Of a DNA stretch of 25,242 bases, positions 21,730 through 25,242 are shown piece by piece. The notes beneath the pieces are model-generated. The model did no database searches, had not been told where the DNA came from, and was given only the letters and a program-made list of their open reading frames with translations. This stretch comes from a virus, in IMG/VR virus record IMGVR_UViG_3300025438_001457, positions 1 through 25,242 of that record; one strand, 5' to 3'. Made by a program: the position numbers and the translations under genes. The stretch's first letter is position 1. Each line of letters begins with the position of its first letter.

Positions 21730-23563
21730 TATTAGTTCTGCCCATCATATAATCTTCAGCCATTTTTGTAGAATCATCGTTATTCTTTAAAATGCTAAAC
21801 TCATTAGTATTTATAATATCTGGATGGACAAACCAATCTTCATAAGGCCTATCCTTATCAGGAGATATGTTACCAACAACAAGTTCATAGCCATACGATT
21901 TTAAATATTGTCTAGCTTTTTCTCTATATCCGCCGGTTGGATCTGCATAATGATCATGCTCAAATGTAATTACTCCAAACCTTTTGGTTTCAAACGGCAT
22001 TGATAATAGTACTTTAAAACTTACTTCGGGCGGATCACAATCAATTTGCAGATAGTCAATATCCTTACCAAAGCCAAGACCATTTAAGAATGAGTCGTAA
22101 TTAACAGTAGTCGCATCTTTAAGAAGACACGTATGGTTTCTTTCTTTGTTATGGCCAGCAACAAACTCTTCGCTTATATCAAATGATACGCCATTCCAAC
22201 CATAATCTTTTTCTAATAAGTATGTGTTATTTCCGTATGTAGGATGACCAGAACCAACTTCAACGTAACTACCGTTTTTCTTACCGCCGAATAATGTAAG
22301 AACAAACATATCTTGGTAAGCTTCAGAATAATTCTGTTTGATATTTTCAGAACCAGAAAATTGATTTTTTAAACTACTATGTTTTTCATTTGTATATAAT
22401 GTAAGACTTTTAGATGTGAATGCTCCTAATCTTACGAGGTTTTCATATACTGAATTGCGATACTCATCTTTCAAATCATAATTTGTATAGAGATCCATTA
22501 ACATACTTCTTGAATCCTCACTAAGACCACACCACCAAGCAGTATGAGCTTTTTGGAATAATAAGGCATGTTTACCAGGGTAATCCACGACAGTCCTGAG
22601 AGGCTCTAATACGTCGTCTGTAAAGGAGTAACCAATTGACGCAGTTGTATACGAGTCAAACCATTTACCGTCACCAGGATCATTTTCATAAAACTTACTA
22701 AGTAAATAATAACCTTCAGGGCGATGTGGTTGTGTTGCTATTGCGTGCTGCACGATACCCTTTACAGTAAATCTTCGAGTACCTTGTTTTTCAAAACACA
22801 TCGCAGCCCGAATGAGACATTCGTATTTTAACAAATCTTCTTCTGTTCTTTCGGCTGTGCGAATATAAAAAGAAATCGCAGAAGCTAGTTGCCCAATTGT
22901 ATCGTAGTGTAGAGCTAAATTCCAATTACTTTCAGGGTTATTTGGATCCATGATATAAGTTTTTAACATGAATTTTAGACCAGTCATTCCAAACATTTTT
23001 CCAAATTTTTCGGGGCTAATAAGATTTAACCATTCTACTCTATTTTTGTCAAAGTCTTTATATTCTAATTCACCATTTGGTATATCTAAAGTTTTTTGCT
23101 TACCTTTTTTAATTATCCCACAACCATGATCTGTATTAACAGTGTACATTTCCAAATCTTTTCGAGTTGCTCTTAAATTGACAAATGCTTTCCAGCAATC
23201 ACCATTCCAAGTACCTCCTTTAAATGGTATGATTTGATGTTCTTCCTTAAGTGGGTTCATATCGTGACATACTATATAACCACCTTCATTTAAAATATCA
23301 ACTGCGTTTGTAATATCACGATGAACTTGATCTGCGTGATGTAAACCATCAACAAATATTACATCAAAAGTTTCTTTATTTTTTTCAAAAAATTCATCGG
23401 ACGTTATAACACAATCAGCTTTTGACAGCGGTTCTGGGTCAACACTTACTTTGTGTTTGCATTTTATTTCTCTCCAATTGTATCCTTCTGAAATTCCTAT
23501 TTCAAGATAGCTCTTTGCTTCTATTTTGTTTATGAGAGATTGTATAATATCAGTTCTGTTCAT
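21713..23563 (-). CDS. Three-module protein: methyltransferase, helical repeats, FkbM methyltransferase (616 aa)
   Basis: Residues 1-155 are a Methyltransf_24-like domain: YLEIGISEGYNWREI (19-33), VSVDPEP, FDVIFVDGLHHADQ (66-79), GGYIVCHDMNP (94-104). Residues about 205-380 are helical repeats of TPR type, with motifs such as NWNLALHYDTIGQLASAISF. Residues about 410-585 are FkbM-like: AYQDMFVLTLFGG, GSYVEVGSGHP (431-441), DIDYLQIDCDPPE (501-513), ITFEHDHYADP. Such proteins usually methylate sugars. Start ATG 23563 has GAGAGGA eight bases before it and lies 13 bases after the upstream stop; a TTG at 23584 would add only seven residues without support. Two methyltransferases on one TPR scaffold is uncommon. 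Confidence 0.87.
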   Translation of the reverse strand: MNRTDIIQSLINKIEAKSYLEIGISEGYNWREIKCKHKVSVDPEPLSKADCVITSDEFFEKNKETFDVIFVDGLHHADQVHRDITNAVDILNEGGYIVCHDMNPLKEEHQIIPFKGGTWNGDCWKAFVNLRATRKDLEMYTVNTDHGCGIIKKGKQKTLDIPNGELEYKDFDKNRVEWLNLISPEKFGKMFGMTGLKFMLKTYIMDPNNPESNWNLALHYDTIGQLASAISFYIRTAERTEEDLLKYECLIRAAMCFEKQGTRRFTVKGIVQHAIATQPHRPEGYYLLSKFYENDPGDGKWFDSYTTASIGYSFTDDVLEPLRTVVDYPGKHALLFQKAHTAWWCGLSEDSRSMLMDLYTNYDLKDEYRNSVYENLVRLGAFTSKSLTLYTNEKHSSLKNQFSGSENIKQNYSEAYQDMFVLTLFGGKKNGSYVEVGSGHPTYGNNTYLLEKDYGWNGVSFDISEEFVAGHNKERNHTCLLKDATTVNYDSFLNGLGFGKDIDYLQIDCDPPEVSFKVLLSMPFETKRFGVITFEHDHYADPTGGYREKARQYLKSYGYELVVGNISPDKDRPYEDWFVHPDIINTNEFSILKNNDDSTKMAEDYMMGRTNNGEAA

Positions 23564-23576
23564 AATAATTTTCCTC

Positions 23577-24647
23577 TCAACCAATCATATCTTCAATTGT
23601 TTTTGGATTTACTTCTAAGATAAATGCTGCATTATCTTGGAACCCGAATGTAATAAGTATTTTATCTTTGTAATGACACATGCCTGCTGAAAATTCAGTA
23701 TGTCCGTTCATTAAAGAAAAATCTTTTGAATGTTTTAGTATATTCCAGTCTTTATCAAATAATATAAACCTATGTCGATACACACCATCTTTTCTTCCAA
23801 CATCACTTTTAAATAAATCAACGTCATGAGTAAGTGTAAGGTAATTATCACCAAACGGAATTACTTGCGAACCTCCACGCGGATCCTTACTTAAAAAATT
23901 ACCAGAAGATTGTAAGTGGCATGTTTCTGATTCGACCCAATTTGATTCAAAAACTTTGTCATCAGTTGGAGTTTCGTTAACTTTTACAACTTCTACTGGG
24001 TTACACCATTTTACATATTTAAAAGGCTGGTCTGCAATTGGCATCCAATTCTTTTCACAATATGAATTCTTATCGTTTGGTGGATGAATTCTCCATCTTG
24101 AAACTTCTACAACACTATCTTCACGCACTTCAATTTCACAAAGTTCCATTCTCCCTTGGCCGTTTTCAGTTGTATCACGTCGTACTCCTGATGTAAATAG
24201 TTTTCCATTCCATTCAATTAAACGCGCATCCTCAAGACCAACAAAGTCCCACATTGGTTTGTAGTTGTCAAATTTGCTTGTGTCTATTTTATTAAACCGA
24301 GTTATTTCAAACGAATCGTCTAATTCGCAATAATAGTTTTCTGTCCTCAGATGCATATCGTTCTCGGGATGCAAATACGTAAGAGGTCCCCACGGGTGTT
24401 GAAACAGTTTTCTTTCTGAATGATAGAAAGTATAGTTTACGTGTCTTATATTTACAACAAGTTTACCGTCTATATTCAATATAGACGGGTTCATTAAACC
24501 TGTGCCGTTTGTAAGATTTGATGGAATAATGAGGGGGTAAATATCACCCCCATCATTTAAAACGTTTTTTGCAAAACTATCACTGTCGCCGTAATGATAC
24601 GTGCTTTCAACTTCTTGTCCATTTTTAGTTTTTTCGAAAAAACTCAT
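23577..24647 (-). CDS. GH130/GT108-like five-bladed propeller glycosidase or phosphorylase (356 aa)
   Basis: The sequence has the order of motifs of the GH130 superfamily: GLMNPSIL (50-57), VVNIRHVNY (64-72), FVGLEDARLIEWNGKLF (135-151) with the acidic Asp140, RGGSQVIPFGDNYLTLTH (257-274), HTEFSAGM (316-323) and FGFQDNAAFIL (334-344). GH130 enzymes act on mannosides, often as phosphorylases, and the related GT108 family transfers mannose. Which applies cannot be read here. Length is normal. No signal peptide, so it acts inside the cell. A GC-rich hairpin lies in the first part of the gene (about 24533-24554). GGAG precedes ATG 24647. No late promoter lies directly upstream, so it may be read through from the fibre gene. 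Confidence 0.78.
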   Translation of the reverse strand: MSFFEKTKNGQEVESTYHYGDSDSFAKNVLNDGGDIYPLIIPSNLTNGTGLMNPSILNIDGKLVVNIRHVNYTFYHSERKLFQHPWGPLTYLHPENDMHLRTENYYCELDDSFEITRFNKIDTSKFDNYKPMWDFVGLEDARLIEWNGKLFTSGVRRDTTENGQGRMELCEIEVREDSVVEVSRWRIHPPNDKNSYCEKNWMPIADQPFKYVKWCNPVEVVKVNETPTDDKVFESNWVESETCHLQSSGNFLSKDPRGGSQVIPFGDNYLTLTHDVDLFKSDVGRKDGVYRHRFILFDKDWNILKHSKDFSLMNGHTEFSAGMCHYKDKILITFGFQDNAAFILEVNPKTIEDMIG

Positions 24648-24689
24648 AATATATTTTCACTCCATAATAAAACATAATAAAACTAGAAG

Positions 24690-25242
24690 TTACTTATTTT
24701 TAACTTCTTCCTTTAGTTTATTTATCGCGTCGATCATGATTGCAATTAAAGGAATATATGAAACAGTTCTTTGACCATTGCCATTTTTCTTTACAAGCTC
24801 AGGCATGATTTTTTCTAATTCTTGCGCCATAACACCATAACTCAATTCTTTTGTATCTTTCCAATTAAACTTATATGTATCAATTTTATCAAGTATTGAA
24901 AAGCTATCATTAATTGGTAAAATATTTTCTTTAACTGTTGCATCTGAAAGTGAATTAAAGCCTGTTGCTGACAAGTCGCCAGTAGAAGGATTAAAATACA
25001 GTTTTGTTGTTGACGACGTAATTGTTTGAACAGATCCAGTTGCTCCAACAAAAACCGGATAAAAATCTTGATTTGTTGATGTATCATTTAGTGATTGCAA
25101 TTCATATGCAGAAGCAGCTTCTGCAGCTCCACCTTGAATACCTTGTCCACCAGTAATACCTTGGATACCTTGCGAACCAACGCCAGTAATACCTTGGATA
25201 CCTTGACGACCCTGAATACCTTGAATACCTTGTCCACCAGTA
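24690..25242 (-). CDS. Collagen-like fibre, C-terminal part with S74 chaperone domain (from right edge)
   Basis: The frame is open at the right edge with Gly-X-Y residues ([12 protein letters not shown]) until about 25131, then an Ala-rich joint (GGAAEAASAYELQ), a short beta region (FVGATGSVQTITSS; KLYFNPSTGDLSATGF) and the S74 domain: SLSDATVKENI, YKFNWKDTKELSYGVMAQEL, then SYIPLIAIMIDAINKLKEE. S74 domains help fibres trimerise and then cut themselves off with a Ser-Lys pair; here Ser and Lys are five residues apart in SDATVK as in known members, so self-cleavage is expected. If the window ends are joined this is the same protein as the left gene, and the frame fits exactly. If not, there are two collagen fibre genes. 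Confidence 0.88.
   Translation of the reverse strand, partial: TGGQGIQGIQGRQGIQGITGVGSQGIQGITGGQGIQGGAAEAASAYELQSLNDTSTNQDFYPVFVGATGSVQTITSSTTKLYFNPSTGDLSATGFNSLSDATVKENILPINDSFSILDKIDTYKFNWKDTKELSYGVMAQELEKIMPELVKKNGNGQRTVSYIPLIAIMIDAINKLKEEVKNK
25195..25242. repeat. 48-bp end repeat, identical to bases 1-48
   Basis: Exact match to the first 48 bases of the window, and again to 82-129. The match with the internal copy extends to 62 bases (25181-25242 equals 68-129), so the longest identity is internal. Confidence 0.9.

Noticed and set aside
23564-23584. TTG start for the three-module methyltransferase
   Set aside because: ATG 23563 has a clear GAGAGGA site and begins directly before the domain.
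1-25242. A complete circular virus or plasmid of 25.2 kb
   Set aside because: The end overlap lies in a repeated tract that also matches internally, and essential phage genes are missing.

Overview
The window looks like part of a T4-type marine myovirus genome, of the cyanophage or pelagiphage kind. The evidence is a pair of adjacent neck-protein genes (gp13-like 17738-18481, gp14-like 17054-17734), an AT-rich compact layout, collagen-like and repeat-rich virion fibre genes mixed with sugar, sulfo and methyl transfer genes, and eight exact TATAAATA boxes (plus two variants) of the T4 late-promoter type. Host and species cannot be settled from the sequence. All 28 supported coding genes run on the minus strand, so the text below follows transcription, from high to low coordinates. 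No replication, terminase, head or sheath gene is present, so this is a fragment and not a complete virus.

Right part (25242-18694): the C-terminal end of a collagen-like fibre with an S74 self-cleaving chaperone. It is followed by a glycan and small-molecule modification block: a GH130-like five-bladed propeller, a three-module protein (methyltransferase, helical TPR-like region, FkbM methyltransferase), a double glycosyltransferase (GT25-like plus GT2-like), a DUF6445-like oxygenase, and a nucleotidyltransferase fused to a phosphomannose-isomerase-type cupin. Next is a 212-bp non-coding gap (18482-18693). It holds two tandem near-copies of a perfect sigma70-type promoter pointing the opposite way to every gene, and a late promoter for the neck genes.

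Middle (18481-6252): gp13 and gp14, then three kelch-like propeller genes (17048-14079), an oxygenase/methyltransferase block (14001-9822: three genes carrying four 2OG-Fe(II) oxygenase domains, a coiled-coil protein, a methyltransferase), two small genes, and three more kelch-like genes (9280-6252). Each of the six propeller proteins carries exactly six copies of a roughly 50-residue repeat with a constant frame and one hypervariable loop. A broken seventh repeat lies in frame behind the last gene.

Left part (6221-1): a sulfotransferase, an RmlB-type dehydratase, two small virion-like proteins, a 540-residue fibre/adhesin with a GELAVNT-type head, a 154-residue companion, and the N-terminal part of a collagen-like fibre that runs off the left edge.

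The first and last 48 bases are identical and the collagen reading frame stays open across the join, so the record can be mistaken for a 25.2-kb circle. The same sequence also occurs inside the gene (62 bp of the right end equals 68-129), so a break or collapse at a collagen repeat is the simpler reading.

As a whole, the window encodes variable virion adhesins together with enzymes that could decorate either the virion fibres or host surface glycans. Late promoters sit immediately behind, or inside, the stop codons of upstream genes, which makes 'gene end plus promoter' a movable unit.
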